The notes under the pieces: model-generated
What the model was told of the DNA's origin: nothing
What the model saw: only the letters and a program-made list of their open reading frames with translations
Database searches by the model: none
Made by a program: the position numbers and the translations under genes
Source of the DNA: Tubulanus polymorphus
Taxonomy: Eukaryota; Nemertea; Palaeonemertea; Tubulaniformes; Tubulanidae
Direction of reading: 5' to 3'
DNA length: 64,000 nt
Assembly: GCF_964204645.1 (NCBI RefSeq)
Contig: NC_134035.1
Location: 11,222,501-11,286,500, forward strand
In this document: in pieces, positions 19,864 through 35,966 of the stretch
Layout: the number at the start of each line of letters is the position of its first letter
Position numbering within the stretch: position 1 is the stretch's first letter

Positions 19864-22822
19864 TGACAGAACAACAGGTAAAAATCTATGATCATTTTAT
19901 AGATAATAGATAAAAGCCGTGACCACACTGAGGCGATTTGGCCGGGGCCAAATTAGCACGGATCAGGCCCGAGCTAATGGCCCATGTCTGATTAGAGTCA
20001 CTCACCTGACATTAAACAATGCATGAACAAAGGAAAGTGAGTCATTACCGGAACCAGTTGCAATTCACACGCGATCATTTAACCTGTACTAACATTTTTA
20101 AGTACAGACAGTCTGTTGGCTTGTACCGGGTCACCTGTAACCATATTAAAACATAAATTTATTAATAACCATATTACAGTCAAACTCATTTGAGTCATCT
20201 TAGCTGGGATGATCATTATGTTAATGACTAATGACGACTTACTCTTAGTAAATTTATATTTTAATGTGACAATTTATCCGATGTTGACTGAACTGAGATT
20301 GACTATACCGGTATTTATATATGAATTACACCTGTGAACGATTCCGAAATACCTGCTTTTATTTTCAGGATAAAGCGAATGTGAAGTTGTAAATACAGTT
20401 GATGTTTGTTTTACTCGACCCTGGTGATATCTTATTACGTATAAACGATGAGGAACTGGTAAATTAAACGATCTCGCTAGAAAGCGCGCGCACGAAAGAA
20501 TATTCTTCGTTCGTTACGAAGAGCCGATTTCCCAGTACGCGTCTGCAGACCAGTTGTATTTTAAGATACCGTACCTGAATATACTGATCGGCTATATTGT
20601 CTACGGTGAACCCATAGTTCGCTTATCTTTAATTTAAAATCTACACTATCATTCAGAGATCGATTTTAACTGAACTGCAGTAAACCTCGCCTGACTCGGA
20701 CGAACTGGGACCGCGGCAGATTAGCCTGAGGTCAGCGAAGTCGGCGTTAAGGATTGGAAATACGTTAGGATGTCACAAAGATGATTTCGTTTTTATCCGA
20801 GATAGTGATAAGTTTCAGTTAGCCGTGTCTGAGGAGGGCGATGTTTACCGTATAAAAGTGATGATAGAATAGGTTTATGTAGATTGGGAAGGGTATAGCT
20901 ATGCTTTGCTTGCTGTAACTGGAGACATCAGCATTGCCGGTTCCTCGTTGAATAAATTAAAATCCTTAGTTTGGCAGTTGTGTAGGAATGAAGAACGACA
21001 TTGTGCAATACACATGTAATAATAACGACGCATGTGCTGACAGGTTCATGTATTGACATGTACCAATCAATGACATGTGCATGTATACGTATGTACATTA
21101 TAGTTATACGCATGTTTGAATACTCGTTACTGTTTGTTTGTAAAGTTTATTGTAGAAATGTTATACACCACGAATAATATATTATATGTATATTATATAC
21201 GAATATGAATGAATGTCACAGAATTAAGAAGGGCATGCTCTTTGAAATTTCGACACCTTATGCAGACAGGGTATACCGGTAAAGCTATAGTTAGATACAT
21301 CGCAATAAATATGCACGGTTAAACATGGTTAAATTTGGTTTGCAATAAGCAGCAGCTGCTTATTACAAACCAAATTACAACTTTTTTTTTCTTTTCAAAT
21401 TAAGCACTTGAACACCCCCCCCCCCCATTTTCATCCCTAGATCTGTCCCTGTCTGCGGATGTCGAAATAAGTTGTGATCGCAAAGTTCGGTTGAGATATT
21501 CAATTTTTTCAAACTTTCAGTCTTAAGGATAACTTTTAGCTTTGTAGTCGTAGATAATCGGTCAGTATTTTAACGTGTGTCTTCGGTTCAGCTTTAATCA
21601 TTACCTGTCGTATCAGGACCTAAACTTAAGTATTCCATTATTACTTTAATGAAAAAGTTTCATTCCACGAAGAAAGGGAACAACAAACGTTCATCGCTTT
21701 CAAGTCATATCGCTGAACGTATTACTTTATTAATCGCCCTTATTTGGGGAATATTTTAGCTTTAATGATAATTCGTTTGAAGGTTACAACTCACTGCCAC
21801 GAATAAATGTAGATGAACAAGCGACTTTATTTATAACACAGGATCTCTGGTTCTGAAGTTGCGAGTCAGTTCTTCATTCTCAATTATTTAATTATAGACC
21901 AAGAGAACCATTCTCAATTCTAGACAAGAACTTTAAACCTGTATCTGATATGTGTTTTTTACTGCCTAAATCATTTTTTGTGATGAAAACAGCTGAATTT
22001 CTTTAGTACCGCTCGATCGATTGATTGATCACCCATTTCCACGGTTCTGGGTTAGAATATTTCCACTGTTTTTGCTCGGTGATATTTTAACCCAGAATCG
22101 TGAAACCGGGTCAAGATTGGACGCGGAAGAAGTGGTTTTACTCTTTACCTCTAATACACTTTTGTTATTGATAATTTATAGTCTATAGGTCGCTTTATGT
22201 TAATTAGCACTCGTCATATGTATCTGTTTGACTAAGTCTGACTCTTATCAGTAAGTTGAATAACTATTCCTTCTGTGGAAGATGTTCCGATCAAACTTTC
22301 TCACACATTCCTAGGACGCCTTAAATGTCTATGTATAATTTCCGCTCATTTGAATGGTAATTATGGAGCGTTTTACAACTTATTCGGCGGCTGACTAGAA
22401 AATTATCCGGTTTCCGAGATCTATTCACGATCTAGAATTCCGATGTTACTGATATTGAAAATCATTCCGCGATAAACGTTTGTGTATCGTCGTCCCGGAG
22501 ATAGATATCTGATGGGAGCATTTTTTTTTTGAAGCCATCAGGCATTTACTAAAGGTGCATGAATGAATACGAGCTTCGATGATTACCTGTGTTCGTAATT
22601 ACGTATTGATTATTGATTATTGTGTGAATTTTATTGTGTGAATGTCTTCGTCAGTTATTGATATTGTCCGTTGAACTTTAAATAAATCAAAGAGTTGAGG
22701 TGCAGTACTTAAAACGGCCAGAGCGATTAAAGTGGAAAGTTGTTTGTGTGTGTATCGGGTTCGAGACTGTTTAGCCCTTAGAATGCAAGCCTAAATACAA
22801 TAATACAAACTATATACAATTA

Positions 22823-23150
22823 TAGCCGCGATCACACGGAGATGATTTGGCCTGAGTCAAACTGACGAGAGTCAAATTTGGCCTGTGTTTGATAAGAACG
22901 CGTGTTCACATGTAAATCACATATTCGTTACTGCAGTGCTATTGAAACGATGCTCTGGCAAGCGAGGTGAGTTACCTCCACAACCAGTAAACATTTGCAT
23001 CAAATAATTAGACAAATTTTAGCACGGGCCTGGTCTGACGCATTTTGTTGGGCCGAATTCAGCCCCTGTCAACCACGCATGGACCATTTGGCACTGGTGT
23101 GAAAGATTGGCCTGAGCCTAATATGGCTACAACCTTCATGTGATCACAAC
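22823..23150. mobile_element. MITE-like element with TAGCCGCGATCACAC terminus
   Basis: The left end tagccgcgatcacacggag is the same terminus as in the better preserved copy at 59802-60043. The right end is eroded (catgtgatcacaac). The interior repeats 'ttggcctg' and 'gggcc' blocks, as in the other copies. Confidence 0.5.
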
Positions 23151-23300
23151 TTGTGTATGAATTGTGGACTGTATAGAGTATTGGTTGTAGGCTCCTGTAG
23201 ACATGATGTAAGCAGTTCTCATTCAATTTAAAACCGGCTTAACTTAGCCTAATATGGCTACAACCTTCATGTGATCACAACTTGTGTATGAATTGTGGAG
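23116..23300 (+). repeat. Direct duplication of about 53 bp
   Basis: The block beginning gcctaatatggctacaac and ending gtgtatgaattgtgga occurs at about 23116-23169 and again, essentially identical, at about 23247-23299. The near identity suggests a recent local duplication involving the right end of the neighbouring MITE. Confidence 0.8.
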
Positions 23301-23899
23301 GAATTACGCAGAAATCTGTTCTGAGCAGCGTACGATAAATTCCAGTTTGAATCCAGATGAGACGAAGGCTCGGATGAAACCGATGCAGATTAAAGAAGTT
23401 TTACTCGTATAATTGAGTGTGATACCGTGGAGACTGTGAAAAAAAAAATAGTTGTCGAATTTATATTCTGTTAACGTTGTATTTCTCTTTGCTTGTGTAA
23501 GAGCACTTTCAATTCAATGCACTGTAATTAATATATATGTAAACCTTGTAGATATATCTATATTTATCAATCAATCGCATGATTTTAATGCTGTTTCATT
23601 TGACCAAAAAAATGTTCATCCATTCATAAGAATATTGCTTTTGCTGCAAAAAGTTTTGCCGTTTTGCAGGATTAAAATGGTGATATACGTAGTTCTGTGG
23701 CTTATCAAACACGGCCGGTTTCATAGTGGGTGTGATAGTTTTATATATGAGTTATAAGCAAGTATAGCATTGGGGTATGACCACGGTAAAATGAATGTTC
23801 ACTAAGATTATATTATCACAATGCGAAACAGTGTAAAATGTTTCCTAGGGATTTGCTCGACTCCAGAACTCTATTGCAATACGTATCTCTTGAACAGGA

Positions 23900-23999
23900 T
23901 CCAGTTCCACAGTTGCGAGTTAAATATGAGTTAAAATCAGTTCATTTTCAATGAGTTAAACTCATAAGTCAATTCTTTTCTAACAACTGTGGAGCTGGA
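23900..23999. mobile_element. Short inverted-repeat element, TIR CCAGTTCCACAGTT
   Basis: Left end tccagttccacagttgcg, right end acaactgtggagctgga. About 100 bp. The interior repeats gagttaa motifs. A second copy lies at 39641-39746. Confidence 0.65.
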
Positions 24000-26713
24000 T
24001 TGTATCTATGAAACTGGTTGAAAGCTAATCGCGTATTCATAATGATTGTTTGTACCAAATGAAAAAAAATCGCTGTAAATGATGGACTTTTCAGCCTTCT
24101 TCTTGTTCATGCTACAAATATTTTTACCCTTTGAAGGTTGAACATAGATATGTGTTATTCAGTTACCGGTTTTGGTGTCCCCCTCGCGCGCACGACTCGG
24201 GTTATTTGAAATTGCACAGTTGGCTCCAATTATTTCGTTGCACATTATTTGATAGAATTATTTATTTATTTATTGATTTGCTATTTAGTTATTAACTACA
24301 AAAGTAAACAGTCTGGTGTAGATATTTGTGTAGGCAGGCATACGCGGATTTATTTTCAAAAGATCTGATTATGACTATTGATAAATGGTCTTTTGTTTTT
24401 TCTTTTAATTTTCGTTTTTAAAATCTTTACTTTATTCTTACTGAGAGCGACACCTTTTTCTGTTCTTTTCATCGAAATCTAATTTCACTATTATCGAAGT
24501 TTACGTCCGACGCAGACGCGTTCTCTTCATTTTATAAAAACGTATTCCGAATTTTCTTTATTAATCAACTACATATATACACTACTAGAAATTAGGAGCC
24601 AGTCTTCGTATATTTATTGTAAAATATATTTACTGTATGGAAAGGACGAGATGATTATATATATATATATATATATATTGTTTTAGGTTGACAGAAGATG
24701 GAAATAATTTCGCAATGATGATAAATTATTGAACGATGTATTTAAAGTCAAGTCAGACACGCATTACATTCGATTGAAAGCTTTTGTTGTATTATTATGT
24801 AATGTTATCCTAGTCAATAAAGTATCCAGTATATTTTTGAAGTTAAAAATGGTTTCATATTGTTATTTTTTTGTGGAGTTGCGTTTTGCCATGGTGCCCA
24901 CAGGTTTTAGAAAATGAGAATATGTTTCGAGGCCCTGGTAAAGCTACAGATATTTTGATTTTCTCTATGGCTGTTGAAAAGGTATGGAAAATCAGCAAAT
25001 GACCTCAAAATAAAGCCGAGTTTATCGGATCAGCGACTCGGGCGGAGTGTACAGTACCATACATTAGTCTAGTTCCCAACTGTACCATCCAGCGACCTTT
25101 CCTGTCATCTAGAGATTGTTTATAAGTCCTTGGATTTCAAATTCAGACAAACACAACAGTAGGGACTTCCGTGGTATAAAGTTGTATTTAAAAGCATGAT
25201 TTCAAATTATAATACCATTAAGATTTGATAACATAATACAAATATGTTCATGGTCCAGGGGCCAGTAGCTCAAAGGTTGGTTGAAGATAACCAACTTTGA
25301 GCAACTGGCCCCAGTTGCTTAATGTAAACCGGTGTTTATCAAATTTTCTATTTCTACCTGACCTCCAATTAGAACTATCAACGAGAATCGACATGGAGGG
25401 TGTGCGGCGTTAGAAGTACAGTAATAGATGTCTTTTTTTAAAATAGGCCGGATTTTCAGTTCACCACGGCACTGCGAATTCATTTTCATCGCCACAAAAC
25501 CCGGTGGATATTTTCCTAACTGCTCCGGCAAAACTTTTTTCTGATCCTTCAAAATAGCCCCATATTAATTTTACCCAGCTAAACCATTTCACTGGGGCCA
25601 GTTAGGCCAAACTGAAAATATGCGTAAGGTTTTGAAAAAGGCCTCTGTGTAGCATCTGAGACAATCTGAAGGGTCCATTTAATGAATAATTGATTAAACT
25701 TAACAACAAAGCAACTAGTTCATAATAGGACAGGTTAATTGTTCGATGTTCGATATCTGTACCTTATCAAATAGACATTTTACAATCGATAAATCAATGA
25801 AATTGAGACAAAAATGCTTATCATTTCTGAGACATTTGATGAAAGCTGCCATTAAACTTTAAAACCCTAAAGTAAATAAACTAACACATGGAAGTAACAC
25901 ATAAACCGGTAGACAAGAGCGGAGCAAATATATTACAAAACTATGATACAGTTAAGATAAGACTAGGCTCAGATCATGTTTGAGAACTAACTACAGCCTC
26001 GTTTACACTTGCTTCTTACACCCGGGTTCTGCATCTACACAATACTAGAAACACTGTTTCGAAGCAGAAGTTATCATAAAACCCGCCTTCTAGACACCCT
26101 TCTTGAAAAAGAAGGGTACACTCCGCATTAGATCTGCGTTCGTATCTGACTCTGCATTTTTCTAGTGTAAACCCTCGTTCAACGTGGAGCATCTGAGCTC
26201 CACATTTGACCTTGAACTTGAATTACCGAGGTGGAGTTAAATGTAGACGCTACTCGCTGCGAAGAACCCGGGTTCAATGAGCTAGTGTAGACGTAGCTCA
26301 ATGAATACAATAATGGCTTCGTTAGGATTATCAAATCAGAATATAAGTAATTCGACAGCGGGTAGCTCAAATGCTTATGATAAACAAGTCACTTCAAGGC
26401 CACTCATTTTAATATATGATTAATGATGGTCACTATTCAGGAGAGGATCCAGGATTCTATCTGGAGGGGGTTCCAAATTTCATAAGGGCACTCACTATTA
26501 TGGGAGAGGGCACTTTCTATGTCAAAATCCATGACGGGCACAGACTAATCACGACGGTATTCCAGAACCCTCAGAACCCCTCCTCACTGGATCCGCCCCT
26601 GCTATTGCAGATCTTGGTCACTATATATAAGGTCTAGGGACATTTTCATGCTATAAAGGGACAGATAAATAACCATTCTGAGCAGGTTTAACCGGTGTCG
26701 TACGAAGCGACGG

Positions 26714-27457
26714 TCATTTTTTCGGCGTAAGCTCCGTATTTTCTTTCGCCGGCAGCGGCAAAAACCATTTATCGATCGTCGTGAATTGTTGCGTAACGTT
26801 TGCAACGTTCGTCGTCGGTTTCGCGACGGCCGTAGACGTCGACGTCGAGCAGATCAAGTCCCAGCCGCTTTTCTTCAACGCGATCGCCCACTCGAGTCGC
26901 GTTTTCGAGCCCTTCTCCATGAACACCTCCTCGACGTTACCCTCGCGCCACGTGCGATAGAAACGCAACTTCGGCAACTCCTCGACGAACGGCGGCAGAT
27001 CCATCAACATGAACAACGGACCCGTTAGACTAGTATTTATATGCCATCCCTTGTAGCATTCGATGTGATCTTTAACCTCGATGAATACGCCCGCCGTCTT
27101 ATCGCGGCGTCGAACTTTCTTCGCGCGGTCCAAAACTTCGACGGCGTCGATCAACGGCGGTATCTGATAGAAATCGGCCTCGTCGAGCAGCTGATCGAGT
27201 TCGCCGAAATCGTCCGGCACGTTCAGTTTGAACGTTCGCAGGTAGTTTAACACGTAACGGAACAGTCGACCGTCGCGATCGATGAAATAGTTGCCGCGCG
27301 CGTCCAGCGTAGTCGGTATGTCGCCTTTGAACATGGCGCCGAGCATCGAATCGGGAAACGCGGTAAGCGTCGATATCGTCGTCGTGTAGATCGTACCGCC
27401 GACGTTCAGATTGACGATTCCCCCGACACCAACTTCTTTCAGCGACGAATCGCCCAT
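26714..27457 (-). CDS. KCTD-family BTB/POZ domain protein
   Basis: A 247-residue protein with an uninterrupted coding region. Residues about 14-105 form a T1-type BTB domain: IVNLNVGGTIYTTTISTL, FPDSMLGAMFKGD, GNYFIDRDGRLFRYVLNYLR and EADFYQIPPLI. These are hallmark KCTD segments, closest in wording to KCTD6/KCTD21. The C-terminal half (GWHINTSLTGPLF, KLRFYRTWREG, RLEWAIALKKSGWDLICSTS) is less conserved and I cannot assign a subfamily from it. KCTD proteins are usually oligomeric, and many act as Cullin-3 adaptors or channel or GPCR auxiliary subunits. The ATG at 27457 is preceded 12 bp upstream by an acceptor (tttaagcag), so a 5'UTR intron is likely. The coding stretch is richer in GC than its surroundings. 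Confidence 0.92.
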   Translation of the reverse strand: MGDSSLKEVGVGGIVNLNVGGTIYTTTISTLTAFPDSMLGAMFKGDIPTTLDARGNYFIDRDGRLFRYVLNYLRTFKLNVPDDFGELDQLLDEADFYQIPPLIDAVEVLDRAKKVRRRDKTAGVFIEVKDHIECYKGWHINTSLTGPLFMLMDLPPFVEELPKLRFYRTWREGNVEEVFMEKGSKTRLEWAIALKKSGWDLICSTSTSTAVAKPTTNVANVTQQFTTIDKWFLPLPAKENTELTPKK

Positions 27458-28199
27458 CGTGTGTGAACCTGCTTAAATAACGTATCATATCATATCAGTT
27501 TTCTTTCATACACCTAATTAATAAATGATAGATAAGTTATATAATAAATCATATTACCAAGGATACTGGGGTCGAAAACTTTTTGTGTCAGGCCCCTGTG
27601 GTGTGGGCCCTTGTGGATCGTGTACAATACTATAATACAAGGTCGGGCAAAGTTCGGGGTAAGTTCGGGGTGGCCTTTTTTATGAAGAAGATAGAGTAGC
27701 CTATTTTTTAGTTCAAAACAAATGATTAGTAGAGAATACTGACACTGTCACCGACCGATCTAGCGCTAGGAGGAGGAGGCTATCTCCCTTCCTTTTCTAG
27801 TTGCTGTCATTCCTTATCATTTTATCGAGAAGCCCTTGAGACGAGTTGGCATATGTCAATATTCGAAACGCGCTGCGACCTAGAGAACTAGAACTAACTT
27901 CAACTTACCGTCCCGGCCAGATCCTGGCCGTCATGTGCTGCCCCTATCGTTGTGATAAGCGGTGAATTTTCGAACTAACTGAACTGGGCAATATTCCTAC
28001 TGTGGCATGCGTGTAATGACTTAGTTCGCACATTCACCGTGAACGATATGCATAGAGGCAGCACTTTATGGTTAATTTACAAATTACAACTGTTCCGTGC
28101 AGTAGTTAGTCGGACTGCCACACGTCAACTTCCGCATCGCGATCTAAAAATTTTTCCGGCATTTTTCCAGCTTCAAATTACATATTCTCAAGTAAAATA
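27458..28199. promoter_or_regulatory. Divergent intergenic region between KCTD and ARL1
   Basis: 742 bp separate two start codons that point away from each other. The region should contain 5'UTR and promoter sequence for both genes, including a KCTD 5'UTR intron. No specific motif is claimed. Confidence 0.5.
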
Positions 28200-32341
<4,142 letters not shown>

Positions 32342-32760
32342 GTTGATTGATGATTGCCGATGAACAACGTTAAAGAACATTTCACTGCTGCAGATTTGCC
32401 TCCATTTCATTTCGAATATTCATTCTCATTTTACATAAATACGTATAACAAGTTCAGTGCTGAAGTGCTAGAAATGGATCGTCTTAGAAGTTGAAACGGT
32501 GGTCAGATTTTGATCAATTCGACAAGAGAGGCTGGTCGAGGCATTGGGACGCTTTCAAATATTTTCAGAAATTTCGTTCAGTCATGTATGGCAGTAACTT
32601 TACCACAATTTGTAAGTCGGTAGACTATAAATACCTGGTAGATGTTTAGGGAGGGAGGAACACATTTCAGTAACATTTGGTCACTTGAGAAATGTTTGTA
32701 CTGTTGATTCTTCGAAGTGGATTCTTCATCAGCTTCAGCACTGAAGTCGTTTTTAACATA

Positions 32761-32907
32761 CATTGGAACCTCGTTACAAGGAAGGAACTGGGACCAGAAA
32801 ATCTTGTTTGTTACAACCCGATCTATAGGTCTTTTACTGTATATTCGCGTTGAAACTGGAGGTTTGCGATAACGGATACCGTCGATTGTTATAACGAGGT
32901 TCCACTG
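32761..32907. mobile_element. pogo/Tc1-mariner-like MITE with TA target duplication
   Basis: TA|cattggaacctcgttacaag on the left and ttataacgaggttccactg|TA on the right. The terminus resembles the CAGTGGAACCTCG ends of pogo/Tigger elements (known family pattern). 147 bp, in the ARL1 3'UTR region. Single partial ends also occur at about 17671 and 28751. Confidence 0.75.
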
Positions 32908-33282
32908 TAAAACAAATATAAAGCCCAACGCATGCAGCGCAACAGCGAAATAACGTAGAAAAACATTTTGCTACGAAACACGTTTTTTAGCAAATCCGAA
33001 AACGTTTGGACAACCGTTCGTTCAACATAATTTGCTGTAATACATCAAAAGATAGGAGTACATGTGTATTTCTGGTTTTGCAGTGCTGCATGCATTTGGC
33101 TTCATCATCTCGTAACCTCAAGTCAGCAGCGATGTGCAGTTGGCCCGATGTGTTTATATCATTCATGAGATAACTATAAAATGTATCTATATTTCATGGT
33201 GGTTGATATATCAGTATGAATTTTTAATGTATAGTACATAACAAACATCAGAGCTTATTGAGAGTAAAATAGTCTCAGATTA

Positions 33283-33447
33283 GGGGTCATTCATTTATTA
33301 CGTACGCATCAAGGGAGGGGGAGGGGTCAGTGCAATTGTGTACCGTAATGCTTAATGTATATGAAAAAATGGCCGATTTTGCATACAGAGGGGGAGGGGG
33401 GGTTGAAAAATTCAAATTTTATGCGTACGTAATAAATGAATGATCCC
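33283..33447 (+). mobile_element. 165-bp MITE, copy 1, TSD TTA
   Basis: TTA|GGGGTCATTCATTTATTACG on the left and CGTAATAAATGAATGATCCC|TTA on the right. The TIR is about 27 bp. The interior has a G-rich block and a gtatatgaaaaaatggccgat block. The same element is at 54095 (same orientation) and 47429 (opposite, shorter). Confidence 0.9.
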
Positions 33448-33766
33448 TTATTTAATTGATTGTATCGTAAACTCCGCTTGCCTTGGATTTAGATAGCCAG
33501 TCTGAATAATTGGAGAAGGAAAAATCTGCCTGGGATATATGCATTATTGGAGGCCCCGTCGCTAGCGGAGTCAATGGTATTAGTGTACTGCGCTTGGATT
33601 TACCATCTATTCGTCAGTCATGACCAAGTGTATGTGCATGTTTTAAACTCTGTTGATGTACGCATTCCAGTTGAGGGCTCTTGTTTTGAATGAAAAACAT
33701 AGGATTACAATTTATATGCCATTCAAAAGCGATTATAGTAATATATAAGATGTATATTGCAATGTA

Positions 33767-33772
33767 AATAAA
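33767..33772 (+). promoter_or_regulatory. Candidate ARL1 polyadenylation signal
   Basis: AATAAA about 1.4 kb after the ARL1 stop. If it is used, the 3'UTR includes both the pogo-like and the 165-bp MITE. Confidence 0.45.
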
Positions 33773-34154
33773 TCTCTATTTAATTCCAATTTTCTTCTTT
33801 CGCTCTTTTCTAGTGGTTTTACTGTTCGCAATTGTAAACGCATTTGAATCCTGACTGATTTGGAGTCGCACGGTTATAGAAATATTTTGTGGCCATTGTT
33901 AACCCAAGCCTTCTACTTAACTATGACGTCTGATCGATGACCCATTTGGGGATTGTCACCTTGAATTTTTGGCAGTCCCCTTGTTAAATAGAGAAAGATC
34001 TATCAACGTCCGAAGGCCTTCGGAACGGGGAAAATTACCGACAATTACCGCGACAAAACGAGAAAGTCATTTTATCGTGCGATGAAATAGATTAACTCGT
34101 TTTATCGCGCTATTTACGTTTATCGATGATAATTTAGGTGGTAAATGGTAAAAA

Positions 34155-34235
34155 GGGAAAAATCTTTATGCTTAGCCGGACTCGAACCTGCGACCTCTCG
34201 CATGCCTGACTTCGTCAGTTCGGGCGAACTCTTTT
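34155..34235 (-). repeat. tRNA-like fragment with B-box, probable SINE or tRNA pseudogene
   Basis: On the minus strand the segment reads ggtcgcaggttcgagtccgg, a good Pol III B-box (GGTTCGANTCC) with flanking T-stem-like bases. I cannot fold a full cloverleaf or find a clear A-box, so it is not called as a tRNA gene. Confidence 0.35.
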
Positions 34236-34619
34236 ATCAGATCGGAGAATCCGTTTGCCTCCAATCGTACTCTTTTATTGGTCACGTGACTTTTTGGAGT
34301 CTCCGAAACCTCCTTTCTGTCGAAGTGGTGTGTTTTGGAATTTGTGTGGAGCCAACCGGAGATTTCGGACGGAGACTTCGGAGGTCATAAAAGAGTACGC
34401 CCTTCGTTCCGTCAGTGTGGTGACCGGTCAGTGATGGTGGCGACCAATCACGTGTGGTCCCGGCGTGTGTTGACTACTCCACTAATAATACCCACTTATC
34501 GTTCTCAACCATACTTATGACTAACTGGAAATGTCTCATATTTAAGGGCAAAAAAAGTAAAGCATAAATATAGATTTGAAAAAAGTTGCATTAAATTAAA
34601 TGAATCAGTCTTGAAATCA

Positions 34620-34797
34620 ATGGTTATTTGACTGAGTTTCTATACAGCGGATTTTCATACAGAAATATTCACGAATTTCTCGTCCCTGAAAGATATATGT
34701 AGAAATTTACCACAAAGTTACAAACATAGAATTGTGCAAAAATGTCATATAGAAAACCTCTCTGTTCCGGTGAAACTGGTAAAAATGCTGAATAAAG
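34620..34797 (-). pseudogene. GPCR remnant: TM7 and tail, related to the 36 kb receptor
   Basis: Reading the minus strand gives FLPVSPEQRGFLYDIFAQF and then CNFVVNFYIYLSG. This aligns with LPISLELRSFIYDIFIQF and NYVINFYIYLLLG of the receptor at 35967-36917. After NFYIYLSG a 2-bp deletion relative to the other copy shifts the frame; the following GREIREYFCMKIRC is still readable in the shifted frame. A run of about 38 bp (around 34648-34685) is nearly identical to 35992-36029. Upstream the homology stops at 34797, where the composite repeat begins, so TM1-TM6 are missing. Confidence 0.8.
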
Positions 34798-35333
34798 GAT
34801 GTGCAGGGGTGTCCAGACCGTACAGTGCTGCCGCTATGCTCATCGTTAGCGGGATTTTCATACACTAACTAAAGTCAACTCTGGCAATCGACGTGCTGTC
34901 CAGTTATACTCCGTGACCTTAGCTTGCCAGAGTTGACTAATGTTAGTGTATAAAATCCCGCTAACGATGAGCGTAGAGACAGCACCGTACGGTAAAATGT
35001 TGATATCTTAACAAAAGTAATTACTGATAACTGATTAAGGACACCCCTGACATCCTCTATATATTCAGCATCAGGACCACTCTGAATCAGCATCAGTAAT
35101 TACTGGGTTCGAACCCGGGACACCCCTGTACATCCTCCATTCAGCATCAGGACCACTCTGAATCAGTATCAGTAATTACTGGGTTTGAACCTGGGACACC
35201 CCTGTACATTCTCTATTCAGCATCAGGACCACTCTGAATCAGTATCAGCAATTACTGGGTTTGAACGAGTGGCCCTGATGCTTAATGGAGGATGTACCAG
35301 GGTGTCCCGGGTTCGAACCCAGTAATTACTGAG
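34798..35333. repeat. Composite foldback plus about three tandem units with a GGGTTCGAACCC core
   Basis: A palindromic part (about 34798-35056) has ends ggatgtgcaggggtgtcc and ggacacccctgacatcc. Its long inner arms (ctcatcgttagcgggatttt ... aaatcccgctaacgatgag; gtcaactctggca ... tgccagagttgac) are interrupted by mismatches. It is followed by about three tandem copies, roughly 75-80 bp each, of attcagcatcaggaccactc ... attactgggttcgaacccgg ... acacccctgtacatcctc, then an inverted copy ending near 35333. The core is a perfect palindrome resembling a tRNA T-loop or B-box. Confidence 0.8.
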
Positions 35334-35966
35334 GAGTTTGTGACGCTTGTGGTAACGTATCTGGTTGCCAATTGAATTTGCTCAAGCTATCGAAGCGTCC
35401 CGAAATCAATTTTTTATAGCGTACTGGAGATGGATTTCTTATTAAATATTTTTGTGGAGTTCTTTAGCTGTGAAAATATCTATAATGAAGCGCATGAACT
35501 ACTAATATACTAAACTACATATAACAATTTCGAATTTTACCGGTAGAATGGATCTGATGAATACCACGTACATTTTTGATGAAAGAATTAGCAAAACTTT
35601 TATTTTAGATTTATCGACTCAATATATTTGCTTATTGTGTTATGAATTAGAGCCTCGAAGAAGTTATGTAGTTACTAAAATCAATATCATTCTTACTGTT
35701 ACTGCCATATTCAGGTACACAAAAATAGATCTGAACAAATTTGTTCACTGGTCTTCAGGCTGGATTCCGAGAATCGGTAGACAAATACTAAACTACTCAA
35801 AACCAATTGAGCTTTTGGTACCAAAGGTTCGTCCGTTTGGGATGAAATGTCATAATTTTAACATCATTCTTAACGCGTCTTCTAAAAACAGGTGTATATA
35901 GATCCATTGACATTTTTCATCGACCATTTTCTTGAGTTTATATGTCGGATAAAGTTGAATCAATGC

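Larger units (their letters stand above)
19864..26713. other. Long noncoding interval between RUNDC1 and KCTD
   Basis: Holds the RUNDC1 3'UTR (candidate AATAAA at 20951 and others further on) and the KCTD 3'UTR on the opposite strand. It also holds several repeat elements: one starting with agccgtgaccacac at about 19914, one at 22823-23150 and one at 23900-23999. Other features are a C9 run near 21417, a (TA)n run near 24657-24679, and a small hairpin at 25257-25313 (ggggccagtagctcaaag ... ctttgagcaactggcccc). An AG-bounded short open segment at about 20370 could be a UTR exon. No coding exon is supported. Confidence 0.5.

Noticed and set aside
26786-27488. Several open frames antisense or out of frame over the KCTD gene
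   Set aside because: Shadows of the GC-rich KCTD coding sequence; Arg-rich and without domain signal.
34155-34235. Possible tRNA gene
   Set aside because: Good B-box only; no A-box or acceptor stem could be paired, so listed only as a tRNA-like fragment.
35548-35901. 117-codon open frame between the two GPCR sequences
   Set aside because: No receptor-like helix pattern on the plus strand, and the minus strand here shows no TM homology to the neighbours; treated as noncoding.
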